DNA from: Theobroma cacao
Lineage: Eukaryota > Streptophyta > Magnoliopsida > Malvales > Malvaceae
Direction of reading: 5' to 3'
Length of the DNA: 64,000 nucleotides
Assembly: GCF_000208745.1 (NCBI RefSeq)
Contig: NC_030854.1
Coordinates: 28,187,624-28,251,623, forward strand
The translations under genes were made by a program, and so were the position numbers. Below are positions 36,976-48,694 of this stretch, in pieces (position 1 is the first letter of the stretch; every line of letters starts with the position of its first letter). The notes below the pieces were generated by a model that made no database searches, was not told where the DNA came from, and saw only the letters and a program-made list of their open reading frames with translations.

Positions 36976-37737
36976 CTTACGTGTCTAGTAAAATATATTT
37001 TTTTTAGAGCGGAATGTCTATTTTAAAAACAGTAAGATTTATATTTGGCAGATCTCTATAGTTTTCTATACATTGTCAAGCTATCATAATGTGACATCTT
37101 ATTAATGAAGTAAAATTGAAATCTAATGGAGACTTAAAAATAAATATTACTAATTTTCTTAAAAAAAAATTCTCTTCATCTTCCTCACAATTGTTCTTTT
37201 CTTGTTTTTTTTTTTTCCTTTTTATCTCTCTCCAACTTTATCATCTTTTTCTCCTCTTATTCTTCCACTAAGACTAGATTTGATAAAATTATACAATTTC
37301 AAGAAAAAAGATAAATAAAAGTTTTTACTTTCTCTCTAAACTCTCTTTCATAAGTTCTACCCTTTTGCACTATTATAATCTCTCCTTGTTCCTAGATTTG
37401 GATATAGGTTGAGTGCAGATATAATATAACATACATAACTTAACTTATGTCCAGCACTCAAGTAAGCATACGGAATTTCAAATGACTATAGGAACTAATC
37501 AAAATGAAAATCTTGCATGTCTCATGTACCTCATTATGATCTTATGAAAAGAGCTAATTGAATTGATAACAAAAATATAGACTTAAGTCTCTCAATCTCA
37601 AATCTCACACTCTAAATTTAAAATTTGACTCTCAATTTTGCAAAATTCAATCAATTACATGTAAAATAAACTTTAACTTGAATAATTTTCGATTGTTTAA
37701 AGACAACAAAAGAAGGGTTAAAGGATTCAATTGTTTA

Positions 37738-37870
37738 AAGAGAACAAGAGAAGCAATTTAAAAAAAAAAAAAACAAAAGAGAACAAGAGAAGCAATTTCA
37801 AAAAAAAAAACAAAAGAGAACAAGAGAAGCAATTTCAACAAAAAAAAAAAACAAAAGAGAACAAGAGAAG
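37738..37870. repeat. Minisatellite, ~40-bp unit, 3.5 copies
   Basis: Units beginning AGAGAACAAGAGAAG start near 37738, 37778, 37815 and 37856, separated by A-rich spacers (unit length 37-41 bp). The lysine-rich open frame across it is a by-product of the repeat. Confidence 0.85.
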
Positions 37871-39019
37871 GGTTAGAGGGAATGGTGAATTAGAGTTTAG
37901 AGACAAAGTTACTTTTCCTTTTTGCTCCTTAAACACAAAAGAAAAAAACCAACCTTAAACCGAGAAGAAGAAAAGCAAGACCCTAAAGATTTTAGAGGGA
38001 GGCGTGAAAGATTTGTAAAAACTTTTGAGAGAAGGATTAGAGGGAAACAAGAAAGAGAGTTTAGGGAGAGTAAAAATATTTTTAGTTTTTTAACTAATTA
38101 GATGTTAAAATTTTTTAATATTTAGTTTTAAGTTTTTAATAAATTTTGATTTTATCTCATTAATAAGGTAGCACATTTTTGTGGCTTGACGGTGTATAGT
38201 TTCTATGCTTTACATTATCAATACATCAAATATAAACTCTATATAATATCATATATATTAGTATATATAAATATAAAATATTAATTTGATCTTTTGATCG
38301 GTTCAGTTCAAATATTTTAAAATCGAGAATTGATCAAATAAACTAATTGGATCAAACTTTTTGAACCAATAAACTCAATGAACCAATTAGACTAAATCAT
38401 TTTACTAAAATTGTAATCGATTCGATTGAATCATTGTGCGGTTTAATTAACAAAGGAAATTTAAACAATGCAAATAAAACTATACTCAGAATACTAGAAT
38501 CGATAAAATCATATTAAGTATTAAATATTTAGGCTATGCAGGAGCCTAGAAAGTATGGAGTGGTTCACAGATTACTAATAGATAAAAAATCTCTATGTAA
38601 TGCCTCCAATCCCACATTCTGGTTAAGTAATATCAAGATTTTGGGGTAACTCGCATAGAACCAAGTTGGTAGGATAAAAAATCAAAGAAGCTTAGATGGT
38701 CGGTTGACCCTAAAAAAACCAAGTTCATTAAAGTGCATAATTATGTTTTAATTTGTTTACTTTAGAGAGTTGAAGCGAATAAAAGAAAAGCATCAGTTGA
38801 GAAATGAACTTGTTGTGACGATTAATTAAACTAGACGATGATCATCATTTGTTGGATTTGGGTAAGCAAAAGCTTGAGCAATATATTTTAATATTACTTC
38901 ATTTTTAAAATTTTACTGGATTAGGGAAGTGGGGAATAATAATTGGAATGGGATGGGCCTCTCTGAATACACCAACACCAAAAGAAAAAACCTATACAAA
39001 TCCGCAGTGGATATTCTTT

Positions 39020-39062
39020 GACGTGGCAAGTGGATATTGGATGGCATGGCAAGGCACGTGGG
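39020..39062 (+). promoter_or_regulatory. ABRE/G-box-like motifs upstream of the hydrolase gene
   Basis: ACGTGGC (39020-39026) and CACGTGGG (about 39056-39063) are matches to bZIP-binding ABRE/G-box cores, about 540-580 bp before the ATG. Function is inferred from motif identity only. Confidence 0.35.
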
Positions 39063-39601
39063 ACCCTTTTGAACGTGTCATTTCGCAGTTTTAATTCTCT
39101 CTCAGCCCATTGTTTTAAGTTTGGTTCAAAGAAGGACTCACGAGTTTGGATAGCCCTCGGTTTCCTCATTATATTTCTATCTTTTTGGGTCTGAGCCAAT
39201 TCATTTTCTCAATCTTCTTTTCTTTCTAATTTCTTACTCTGAATAGTTTACGAATCTTCAATTCCTTTATTCAAAATTTTTTTGGTTTTGCAACTCTAGT
39301 GCTTCGTTTTAACCAATTTTTTCATGCTTTTTTCTCCATTTTTAAGGGAATGTATGGTTAATCATCAGATCTAATTCTAATGTGCTTTTCTTCCCTAACT
39401 AATCAAATTTTTTACCAAATATCTAACCTTTTTATAGAGTTTTCCTTGCTGGGTTGTTTTAATTAACTCAGATTGTGAATAACTTTTTTGGGTAATAAAA
39501 CAATATCGTTGGATCCCTTTTGTTCAAAAAAAATAAAACAGGAGATAATTTCCCACTGATTTGAGCAATTTAGAAAAAAAAATCTGGGTTTTTCTCAAAA
39601 A

Positions 39602-42600
39602 ATGGTTACTGTTAATCTGGGAATGCTTCATTACATTCTAGACCATGTATATGGTGCATTTATGCATAGAACAAAAATGAGCCCACCGTTTTTCTCAAGA
39701 GGGTGGGGTGGAACGAAGCTTGAGCTTTTGGAGAGATTGATAAGCCAGCTGTTCCCTGAAGTTGAAGGCCAAAACTGGCCTCCAAACTTGATCCAACCCA
39801 TTTGGAGAACAGTTTGGGAGACCAACAGTGCTTGCTTGAGAGAAGGTGTGTTTAGGACCCCTTGTGATGAGCAGTTGCTTGGTGCATTGCCCCCTGAAAG
39901 TCACAATGCAAGGGTTGCTTTCCTTGTCCCAAAATTAGTGCCACCCCCAAAGATGGCATGTGTGGTTCACCTTGCAGGTATCACGGTATATCTTTTTAGC
40001 CTTTAGATAAATCATGCACTTTTAGGTTTCTTTGATTGATTAATTAGGTTGGTTTTGAAGATTTTTGCCATTGAAGTGGAATTGAACTGGTGGCACCTTG
40101 AATTTTAAGCCCTTAATATGGTTTTATTGGTTGATTGTTTTGTTGTCGTGTGGGCAGTACTTTAGTTTAATGGGTGATTGCATCGTTATAATTAGGACGT
40201 GAATTTTGTTTTTTATTTATGTTTGCTTATATACCTGGATAATGCAAATTTATTGCTTTTTATTCTTGGTGTGAGCTTAGAATGAATTATCTTCTACATT
40301 GTGGAAATTGACCATTTAGGCTTCTGCTTTATTAAGGATGTAAATTTGAATAGATGTTTGTATTATGTCTATTTACGGTGAGCAACAACCTTTGATTGGT
40401 AAATGAGAATGTCACCAGCTTCCTGCTGTTTTGTTAATAGGATCTTGTGGTGGTTTGTGACCAGCTGTATATATTTTAAGCTTTCGCACACTTACGCTCT
40501 TTTGCTATAAAGATTTTAATGTTCTTTCTTTTTTTTCCCCTTAAACTGTTTATGCTGAACTGCTGCTTAGTATAGGCTTAAATTTAACCAAGACAACATA
40601 TCCTAGATGATACCTTAAACCACTTTTCTTCTTTCTCACAGATTGATTAATAAATTATGCACTTTATAACATTCATTTCCATGAAAAATGGGGAAAAATG
40701 AACTCTTCTGGATCTTTTTTTTATGGTTAAATCTGCATAAGGTTTGCCATATTGAATATATGTGGATACTCTTATCAGCCTATGAAAATTTTCGTGCACA
40801 GTCTTCTTTTAATTAATAATTATTTATTGAAATACCCTGCAGCTGTCACATGACAGGTTTACAAGAAATATGACACATGGAAGAGGAAAAAAAACCAATA
40901 AAGAAAAATAAACGTATCAAAAGGAAAGCCGAACCTACATGCTATGCCCAATGTTCAAAAATCTAATATCTTAAAGAAGAGAAGAAAATGTGTAAGGTGA
41001 GGATAGCAAATTTCCAAGCACAAGGCTGTCTAATGTTTACGTTAACAGCCTGAAATGCTCTGTCTCTTTCATGAGTACTAGTTCATGTCAAACATGACTG
41101 TGCAGTCATCCAAACAAGATATTTCTTTGGATTGCCTAAAGTGTATATATATACCCAACTACTCAAGATTTCAATAATAGGCATAGGAATAATCTGGTGT
41201 TGGTGAAACCTAAATGCATGCAATGTTGAACAAATTCATTTAGCACATCTTGCATTCAGTTCTTTGTAATTTCATGATCCTTTATCCACTGTTATTTGTA
41301 GATCATGACCATTTACTTAGAGAGAACAAAGTGCCTTTTGATGTTCAAAATCCATTCTAAGCACAGAAATTGTGATTTCTTTCTCTTTATCCCTGTAAGT
41401 AGTGGTTTTCTTTTCTCTTGCAAGAAACAAAGAGGTCTTATACAGTTACACATTCTTCTCTTTCCTTTCTAATTTGTCCTGCACAATCTGTATCCTAGTA
41501 ATGGTAGTCTTTTTAATTTTAATTTCCTTTTTCCTTTTTTTTGGGTGGGGGGCTTGTTTCCAAATCAGTTCTTACTGTGAAAATGTTGTTTGAAATGAAG
41601 TTCACCTGGCCTAGAGTTGATTAATTGGTGAAGTTTCGAGGTTTAACTTGTTTTTCTCTACGTTATAATTCAGGGAACTGCTTCCTACTCCCAAATAATA
41701 AAATATAGACATATTCACTAAATTTCATGATCTTGTTTTACACATGTGTAGAAAACCTTTGTAGTTTGCTATACTCATAAATTTGTTAGCCTTCCTTCCC
41801 AGATTTTTCATGTCGGAATATTTCAGTTTTAGATGTATATTCTAATCTTGTAACTATTGCTTCAAATTGAAAATCATTTGGGTTGTGAATTTTATGTTTA
41901 GAACTCATCTTTATTGATACAAAATTTAACCACCTTTGGCAGGCACAGGAGACCATACATTTGAACGGAGATTGCGTCTCGGTGGACCATTATTGAAGGA
42001 AAACATTGCAACTATGGTGCTTGAGAGGTTAGAGTCCTTTTCTTGTCATCAACTACTTTTAGAAGCTGAAATCAAAGCCTGGCTTCTATTACTTATGCAT
42101 TTAGGCTTTCTAATTGATATAACTATATTTTTAGTCCTTTCTATGGTCAAAGACGCCCTATGCTGCAGCGTGGCGCAAAACTCTTGTGTGTTAGTGACTT
42201 GCTATTATTAGGGAGAGCAACCATTGAAGAGGCACGCAGCCTTTTACACTGGTTAGACACTGAGGCAAGGTTTGGCAAGATGGGTGTGTGTGGACTTAGC
42301 ATGGGTAAGAAATATTGTTTTTGTGCTGCTTATAGTCTATTCAGATTTTTCTGGGTTAAACATATTTTGCCTTTTGCTAAAAACTAAATTACTAGGTTCA
42401 TGGTTCTGAAATATATGACCAACATTTGTCCTGAAACTGGATTGTTCAAACCCTATTTAGCACATACTCTTTTAAAGTTTGATGCTTTTATGGTACTAGG
42501 GGGAGTGCATGCTGCAATGGTTGGATCACTTCACCCCACACCTGTTGCAACCCTTCCTTTTCTCTCCCCACATTCTGCTGTTGTGGCATTCTGTGAGGGT

Positions 42601-44021
42601 ATATTGAAGCATGGCACTGCATGGGAGGCACTGAGAGAGGATCTTGCAGCAAAAGAGGCTGTAATGACTCTCGAGGAGGTCAGAGAACGAATGCGAAATG
42701 TACTGTCTCTCACAGATGTCACACGCTTTCCAATTCCCAAAAACCCTAATGCCGTAATATTTGTTGCTGCAACTGTAAGTACTATATCTGTGTCTGACAA
42801 ATGGATGTTACTTAAGAATATTGACAAGGAACTTGTAGTTAGTTTTAGTTGATTTTGCTCGGAACTAATTTTTAAAATTTTTTTATTTCATTTTCTTTCT
42901 TTTCCTTTGTTTGCATGTTAATCCACTCTTATCATATCAAAGTGAAGCATCCTTACAGATAACCTCTTTATCTTCTGCTTTTTTGTTTCCTTTTCCCCAG
43001 CTGCTTGTAATAGTCATGATTTTAAGAGTATAACTCAAAGAGCTGATTTGTTGCTCTTCCTTTCAAAAGTTATTACTGTTGAATTTGCAGCGATGAAGCC
43101 TGTCATAGTGTTTGAATGGATGAGATATGTGGCCATTTTGATTATTTCAATGTTTAGCAGGTCTGGTGGTTTATTGGCCATATGGATTTCACAAGGTGTC
43201 TTGTCACAGTCATTTAAATTAACATATACATGTCAATTTCTTAGGTCATGCCTGTTAACATGTTGAAGACCTTGCATTCATCAAAATTTTAATTTTGATA
43301 TTTTAAGCTTTTTTCTTTTCTACATGTTTGGTTACTCTTTATATTTAGTCTTTAGAAGTTTTCCATAAAAAAAAAAAGTTTTTAGAAGTCCAGCAGCAAA
43401 GCAAAAAGTTTTAATTGCAGTACACTTTTTATACATAAACAATTAGATACTAAAGATTCAACACTTAATTTCTTTTGCATTTAAATTTCCAATTTGCAAA
43501 CAACTTGGTGTGGTTGTCCTTGTTCCGGGCTGCATTTTGTTGATTGTTGGAATCATCCATGTTTTTCTTATTTTAAGGCCCACTAAGCAGGTTTTTTCCC
43601 CCTGGACAAAGGGGGAGGGGGCATGGGTAACTCCACCTTGTAAAATTGCAGCTCACACGGTAGTTTAACACATATATTAACCATTCTTAGGTTTTTTATT
43701 TTTTTGATAGAACTTCTATGGTGCTACCTGGATCCCAAAATTATCTCTTCTCATGCTAATGCTGTCTTTATAATGATCTGCTAGAGTCACTTCTCGCTAT
43801 TTAGTCTCATCATCTATATCTTCAATTGCAATTATATGTTTCAGGACGATGGTTACATACCAAAGCACTCTGTGCTGGAGCTTCAAAAGGCTTGGCCTGG
43901 TTCAGAAGTGAGATGGGTTACTGGTGGGCATGTCTCATCCTTTCTTCTCCGCAATGGTGAGTTTCGTAAGGCAATTGTTGATGGGCTTGACAGATTAGAG
44001 TGGAAGGAATCTTTGTTGTGA
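39602..44021 (+). CDS. Alpha/beta hydrolase, ABHD18/DUF2048 type
   Basis: Five exons join to 1083 nt (360 aa): 39602-39977, 41943-42027, 42135-42304, 42500-42774 and 43845-44021. All junctions are GT-AG and phases agree (exon 1 ends in phase 1; the last junction is phase 0). Exon 1 carries the family N-terminus (MLHYILDHVYG and the FFSRGWGG segment). The nucleophile elbow GLSMGG lies across the exon 3/exon 4 junction, where the Ser is the predicted catalytic residue. The likely acid is in AATDDGYIP at the start of exon 5 and the His is in TGGHVSS, completing a Ser-Asp-His triad. Length and layout match the single-copy eukaryotic ABHD18-like family, whose plant role is poorly defined. An overlapping AATAAATAAA at 44249 may serve polyadenylation. 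It is convergent with the PGIP gene downstream. Introns 1 (1965 bp) and 4 (1070 bp) contain no recognised genes. Confidence 0.88.
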
Positions 44022-44749
44022 CATTGATTATTCATTCCCTGTATACAAGTGATTGCATTTGTTTACTTGGCCCATCGTTTTCATCACTCTTCACTTGTAA
44101 AATGGATTATAGGAACTAATATTTGACAGCACCCCTTTAAGGAAGAGAAAATCGCGGGTGCTTTGTGAATAATTTATTCCCCCCTATGTGTTTGTAAAGT
44201 TAACTTCACTAATTTTATTGGAAATTCAGTGTCTTTTAACTTCTTTGGAATAAATAAAGAAGGGTCATATTGCTGATAAAAGTTTTATTCAGTTTTCATT
44301 TAGAGAGTTAGGATTTTGTGCTCTCACAACTTGAATTTTGGGGCAGACATGAGCTGAAAGGATTGCGCATCCAATGATTCTACCTTTATATTTGCTCTGG
44401 GAGATAAGAGAGATTTTCCAAGCTGTCACATTCTTTATCTTAGCTCGTGAGTAGGACTACTTGTTTCTTCTTGGTTCTCTTATTTTTTTCAGAAAATTCT
44501 TGCACATATTGCAATGCAAGAGGAAGTAACTTCTGGAGTAAAACATAACTAAAACGGAGCACTAAGATACTTATTAGGAAGCTGCACCTCATTGTGTGCT
44601 TTTTCCCCCTTTGTAGCCGAATCAAGTTACAAGCAAATTAAATGTCAAACCATTTGCCACGATGTGCTTATCACAACCCTCCCATCACTAACGCTAGTGC
44701 GCACTTCACTGTTAATCTGTCCCTGCAAAGCTCTCTAGTGTCTCCACCC
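44022..44749. other. 3' intergenic region between convergent genes
   Basis: This holds the 3' flanks of the hydrolase gene (+) and of the first PGIP gene (-). No further gene is seen. Confidence 0.6.
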
Positions 44750-45739
44750 TTACTTGCAGCTTTCAAGCGGAGCACCACACAAGCAGCGGTTGTGAAAATA
44801 CGTGTAGTAATCGAAACTCTGCAGCCGCCCTCCTACCGGGATTTGCCCACACAACCTATTGTAGCTCACATTCATGAACTGCAAATCCACTCCAGTCAAC
44901 CCTGGAGGAATACTTCCCATAATCTTGTTATGATTCAGATCCAGCCTTGCCAAACTCTTGGGAAACTCCACTTTAGATAGATCAAACTGGAACATATTCC
45001 TCGAAAGATCAATTTCCCGTGTGGTCTTTTTTGATCCAAACAACATGGAAGCATCACCTTCAAGCATGTTCCTTGACAAGTCGATGGTGTTGAAGTCCAT
45101 GTTGCCTAACGAGACAGGAATTGTACCGGTAAGTTTATTATGGGACAAGAACAGGTCTGGTGCTTTGCCCTGAAACATACCCAAAGACTCTGGTATTGAA
45201 CCTGTAAACTTGTTTCTATCCAAATGCAAAGCCTCAAGATTTGGGAGTGAAGAGAGGGAGCTTGGAATAGTGCCTGAGAGGTTATTAAATGAAAGGTCCA
45301 AGTAAGTCAAGTTCTTAAGTTGGCTAAGAAAATCTGGTACTGTACCAGACAGGTTTGTCCAGCTCAAGCGAAGAGTCTTGAGGTTCTTGAGCTTGGCAAT
45401 GGAAGGCTGTATGGTACCATTGAGGTTAGGCAGGTGTCTGAACAGAAGGGTTTCAAGGTATGGAAGGTCGCCAACTTCAGATGGGATTTGGCCTGTGAGA
45501 CGGTCATCGGAGAACATGGTGAGGGAAACGACTCGGTGGGTGGTGGGATCACATTCAAGACAATACCAGTCACAGCAATCTGTTTTTGGGTCCCATGAGG
45601 CCAAGAGGTAGGGGTTGTTTAAGGCTCTTTTGATCTGAAGCAAGACCTTTTTGTCATGAGAGTTGCAATGTTCTGACAGAGAAGGTGAACAGAAAGTGGA
45701 GAAGAGGAGGAAACAGAGAAAGAAAGGAAGGACATTCAT
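44750..45739 (-). CDS. Polygalacturonase-inhibiting protein (PGIP, copy a)
   Basis: An intronless gene of 329 aa, the usual PGIP size. It encodes a secreted cell-wall LRR protein that binds and slows fungal endopolygalacturonases. Domain order: signal peptide (about residues 1-22), N-terminal cap with Cys pairs (HCNSHDKK... TDCCDWYCLECD), about ten extracellular-type LRRs (xxLxLxxNxLxGxIP pattern, about residues 75-300), and C-terminal cap ending NRCLCGAPLESCK. The start ATG precedes a typical hydrophobic leader. It lacks one residue in the last repeat (LTGVDLQF) relative to copy b (LTAVDDLQF). It lies in tandem with copy b on the same strand, about 1.4 kb downstream of it. Confidence 0.93.
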   Translation of the reverse strand: MNVLPFFLCFLLFSTFCSPSLSEHCNSHDKKVLLQIKRALNNPYLLASWDPKTDCCDWYCLECDPTTHRVVSLTMFSDDRLTGQIPSEVGDLPYLETLLFRHLPNLNGTIQPSIAKLKNLKTLRLSWTNLSGTVPDFLSQLKNLTYLDLSFNNLSGTIPSSLSSLPNLEALHLDRNKFTGSIPESLGMFQGKAPDLFLSHNKLTGTIPVSLGNMDFNTIDLSRNMLEGDASMLFGSKKTTREIDLSRNMFQFDLSKVEFPKSLARLDLNHNKIMGSIPPGLTGVDLQFMNVSYNRLCGQIPVGGRLQSFDYYTYFHNRCLCGAPLESCK

Positions 45740-47172
45740 ATTTTTGGATATTTGCTTGATGAGATATGTAGAGCTGGAAAAAATTCTAATTTATAGAGTT
45801 AGGCAAGGTGGAGTAGTAGGTCGAAATTTTCCATGTGGGGATAGGGCTCGGCTATAGAAGCTTTAGACAGCTCAAATGCAGTTGAAAACTTGGTTCCAGT
45901 CAAAGCAAGTTAGAGACATTATTTTCATTCCAAACTCTGGTTTAAAAAGGAAAAAATGTTGCTCTTTGACCTGAATGAGTCTTGCATAGAGTAACTCATT
46001 ACATTTATTTATAAAGTTAGAATTTGATTCTGAACCTTCGATATGAAACCAAACTTGTTTATTGTCCTTAAATGTTAATTATGTTGAGTAAGACTTGATG
46101 ATGTATTAAGCATTGTCCAAAATCAACTCGCCGCTTTACATGGGGAGAAACAGAACTTGATCCGGTCAACGGTGATGGCTCCTCATTCATTATGAGCTGG
46201 ATCCATATATTCAAAGGTCGCTTTCGTACACATTCCGAAGTCTTAGTTACAGATAATCATGTGGGTCCTCATCCCACTACCCCTTCACCACATAAAGCTT
46301 TCCTCATTTTCTTTTCCTTAGGCTGCTTGAATGATTAGAAAATCAAGACAGAACACGCGCCACGATAATCAGGAACTACAGAGTATATACGCCAATCCGC
46401 CTTTCTGCCTTCTTGATAAACTTCATTCTATTTTTAGCTGCGACATTGCGTTTGGGTAGCAGCTCGCACCATCCTATGATGGCGAGTCCGGTAGAACAAT
46501 TGTTGCTGGTAAACAAATTGGCCTGGAAGGAATCATCCGTGTGTTTTTTCCTTTTTAAGATTTTTGGCTAATTGTAACCTTCCTACATTTGTTTTAAGAT
46601 TTATAATATACTTGATGCTTTATTGTCGCTATCTCGCGACTATGGATGTTGTGAAATTATTGTACAAGACAACAAAGAGTGCTGTCAAATGTCAGTTGCT
46701 ATAATCTATCTTCCAAGAGCAATCGGGTTGCTTAGCTTGCTTGAACCTCTGGCTCACTGATCTACACTTGCAGTTGTCTTTCCTTGGAGAGATATATCAG
46801 AGAAAGTTTTCAAAGTCAGCGCTGTTTTCACTTCCAGTAGCTAATTCTGCTTGTTCACCCTCATCCTAATGTAGCATTTATTTGTGCAACAGTGCAGATA
46901 AGTTTTGGAGTTGAATATAAGGAAAAGCAATAATTTTTTTTATATATTACTGGGAAGCTGCACCTTGATGATCTTCGTCAACGGTTCAATCTCTTATCCA
47001 AAACAAGCCACACACCCAAAAAACTTAAATACACAAACTATATAAAACATTAGAATTGTATGTACGTTTAGCAGTTTGCCACAAAATGTGCTAATTCTAC
47101 TCGCACTATACTTGCTCTCTACCCTGGCAAATGCATCTTATAGTAATGTAAATATTCCCACTCAAAACAAAG
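45740..47172. other. PGIP copy a upstream region and PGIP copy b 3' flank
   Basis: 45740 to about 46280 is the promoter-side region of copy a. Parts of it are homologous to sequence upstream of copy b (48220-48350 and, beyond the retrotransposon, 56480-56585). No other gene is seen. Confidence 0.6.
45788..45796 (-). promoter_or_regulatory. TATA box of PGIP copy a
   Basis: CTATAAATT on the - strand lies about 50-57 nt upstream of the start codon. Confidence 0.55.
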
Positions 47173-48165
47173 TCATTTGCAGCCTTGAAGCGGAGCACCA
47201 CACAAGCACCGGTTGTGAAAATATGCAGAGTAATCGAAGCTCTGCAACTTCCCTCCTACCGGGATCTTCCCGCACAGCCTATTATAACTCAAATTCAGAA
47301 ACTGCAAATCGTCCACTGCAGTCAACCCCACAGGAATACTTCCTCTAATCTCGTTATGATTCAAATCCAGCCTTGCCAAACTCTTGGGAAACTCCACCTT
47401 TGAAAGATCAAACTGCAGCCTATTCCTCGAAAGGTCTACTTCCCAAGTCGTTTTGTTCAATCCAAACAGCATTGAAGCATCACCTTCAAGCATGTTTCGA
47501 GACAAGTCAATGGCATTGAAGTCCATGTTGCCTAAAGAGGCAGGTATTTTGCCAGAAAGTCGATTATGAGACAAGTAGAGTGATGGTACGTTGCCATGAA
47601 ACACACCAAAAGAATATGGTATTGGCCCTATAAGCTTGTTTCTATCCAAGTGTAAGGCACCAAGATTTGGAAGCCAGGAAAGGGAGCTTGGAATAGAACC
47701 TGAAAGGTTGTTAAACGAAAGGTCCAAGAAAGTCAAGTTCTTAAGCTGGCTAAGAAAGTCTGGTACTGAACCAGAGAGGTTTGTCCAGCTCAAACGTAGA
47801 AACTTGAGGTTCTTGAGTTTGGCAATGGAGGGCTGAATAGGACCGGTGAGGTTAGGCAATTTTCTGAATTCCAGGGTTTCGAGAAATGGGAGGTCGCCAA
47901 CTTCAGCAGGTATTTGGCCAGAGAGTTCTTTATCAGAGAACATGGTGAGTGAGGTGATGCGGTTGGTTTTAAGGTCACATTCAACGCAATACCAGTTACA
48001 GCAATCTGTTTGCGGGTTCCACGAGGCCAAGAGGTAAGGGTTGTTCAACGATTGTTTGATCTTGAGGAGAACTTTTTTGTCATAAGGGTTGCAGAGTTCC
48101 GAAAGAGAAAGAGAGAGGAGGGTGGAGAAGAAGAGAAAACAGAGAAAGAATGGAATGATCTTCAT
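47173..48165 (-). CDS. Polygalacturonase-inhibiting protein (PGIP, copy b)
   Basis: An intronless gene of 330 aa with the same architecture as copy a: signal peptide (residues 1-22 or so), N-terminal Cys cap (LCNPYDKK... TDCCNWYCVECD), about ten LRRs, and a C-terminal cap ending NRCLCGAPLQGCK. The two copies are clearly recent-to-moderate tandem duplicates, with substitutions concentrated in the LRR solvent-exposed positions and the caps conserved. It keeps the usual VDDLQFLNLSYNRLCG in the last repeat. Its distal upstream region has been displaced by the Copia element starting 530 bp before the ATG. Confidence 0.94.
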   Translation of the reverse strand: MKIIPFFLCFLFFSTLLSLSLSELCNPYDKKVLLKIKQSLNNPYLLASWNPQTDCCNWYCVECDLKTNRITSLTMFSDKELSGQIPAEVGDLPFLETLEFRKLPNLTGPIQPSIAKLKNLKFLRLSWTNLSGSVPDFLSQLKNLTFLDLSFNNLSGSIPSSLSWLPNLGALHLDRNKLIGPIPYSFGVFHGNVPSLYLSHNRLSGKIPASLGNMDFNAIDLSRNMLEGDASMLFGLNKTTWEVDLSRNRLQFDLSKVEFPKSLARLDLNHNEIRGSIPVGLTAVDDLQFLNLSYNRLCGKIPVGGKLQSFDYSAYFHNRCLCGAPLQGCK

Positions 48166-48694
48166 GTTTTCGTATATACTGCTTGATGAGAAATATCTTG
48201 CTCAAAGAGTGTTCTTTATAGGGTGAGGATGGTGGGTTTTTCTATGTGCTGATGGGACCGACGGAACATTTAGGCAGCACAAAGGGATCGAAAACCTAGT
48301 GCCAATGGAAGCAAAGAGCAAAATGCAGACATTTTCTTCGAAGAAAAAGTATTGCTATTAGTATCACATAACCTTTTATTTCCATGCATGTTTTCTTTTT
48401 TTTTTCTTTTTCTTTTTTAAGTAAAAGTGAATACAAGCTCACATATAAGTAAACAATGTGAATAGATTGTATCGAAGAAGCAAAAATATGTAAGTAGAAA
48501 TAAGATCACTCCGGTAGCAGAGTTAAATAAACCTTATATGATTTTTAATATACAAATTTTCATGAAAACACAATTTGATTCCCTAAACTGTCGATGCACT
48601 CAGTTGAAAATCTACTTAGAGTGGAGTGAAGAGGGCTTAATGATTAAGCTTCAAGAGACAGAGAAAAGTAGTAGCCTCTACATCCTCTTCAAAC
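48166..48694. other. Proximal upstream region of PGIP copy b
   Basis: 530 bp between the start codon and the retrotransposon. The part near the gene is homologous to the copy a promoter; the rest is AT-rich with no other feature. Confidence 0.6.
48214..48221 (-). promoter_or_regulatory. TATA box of PGIP copy b
   Basis: CTATAAAG on the - strand lies about 49-56 nt upstream of the start codon, the same position as in copy a. Confidence 0.55.

Larger units (their letters stand above)
35684..37055. mobile_element. Second MULE-related element, interrupted by a hAT-like insertion
   Basis: It is homologous to 14840-15315: it shares the left end (AGGATAAAATAT), the TTAATTTTCGAAATAG segment, the hairpin-prone GGAGCACC repeats (35868-36055), the AAGGGTAAAATTAT stretch and the TTAATGGTTGA region. 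The match resumes after the inserted block at 36984 (TCTAGTAAAATAT...). The right terminal repeat is too decayed to place the end exactly. Confidence 0.55.
34488..39601. other. 5.1-kb repeat-rich intergenic region
   Basis: No host gene is seen. It contains a MULE-related element split by a hAT-like insertion (35684-37055) and a minisatellite (37738-37870). An element with degenerate TAGAGGTG-like/CATCTCTA ends may span 34826-35461, but without a matching target duplication. 38900-39600 is the promoter and leader of the hydrolase gene. Confidence 0.55.

Noticed and set aside
37731..37958. Lysine-rich 75-codon frame
   Set aside because: Produced by translation of the purine-rich minisatellite.
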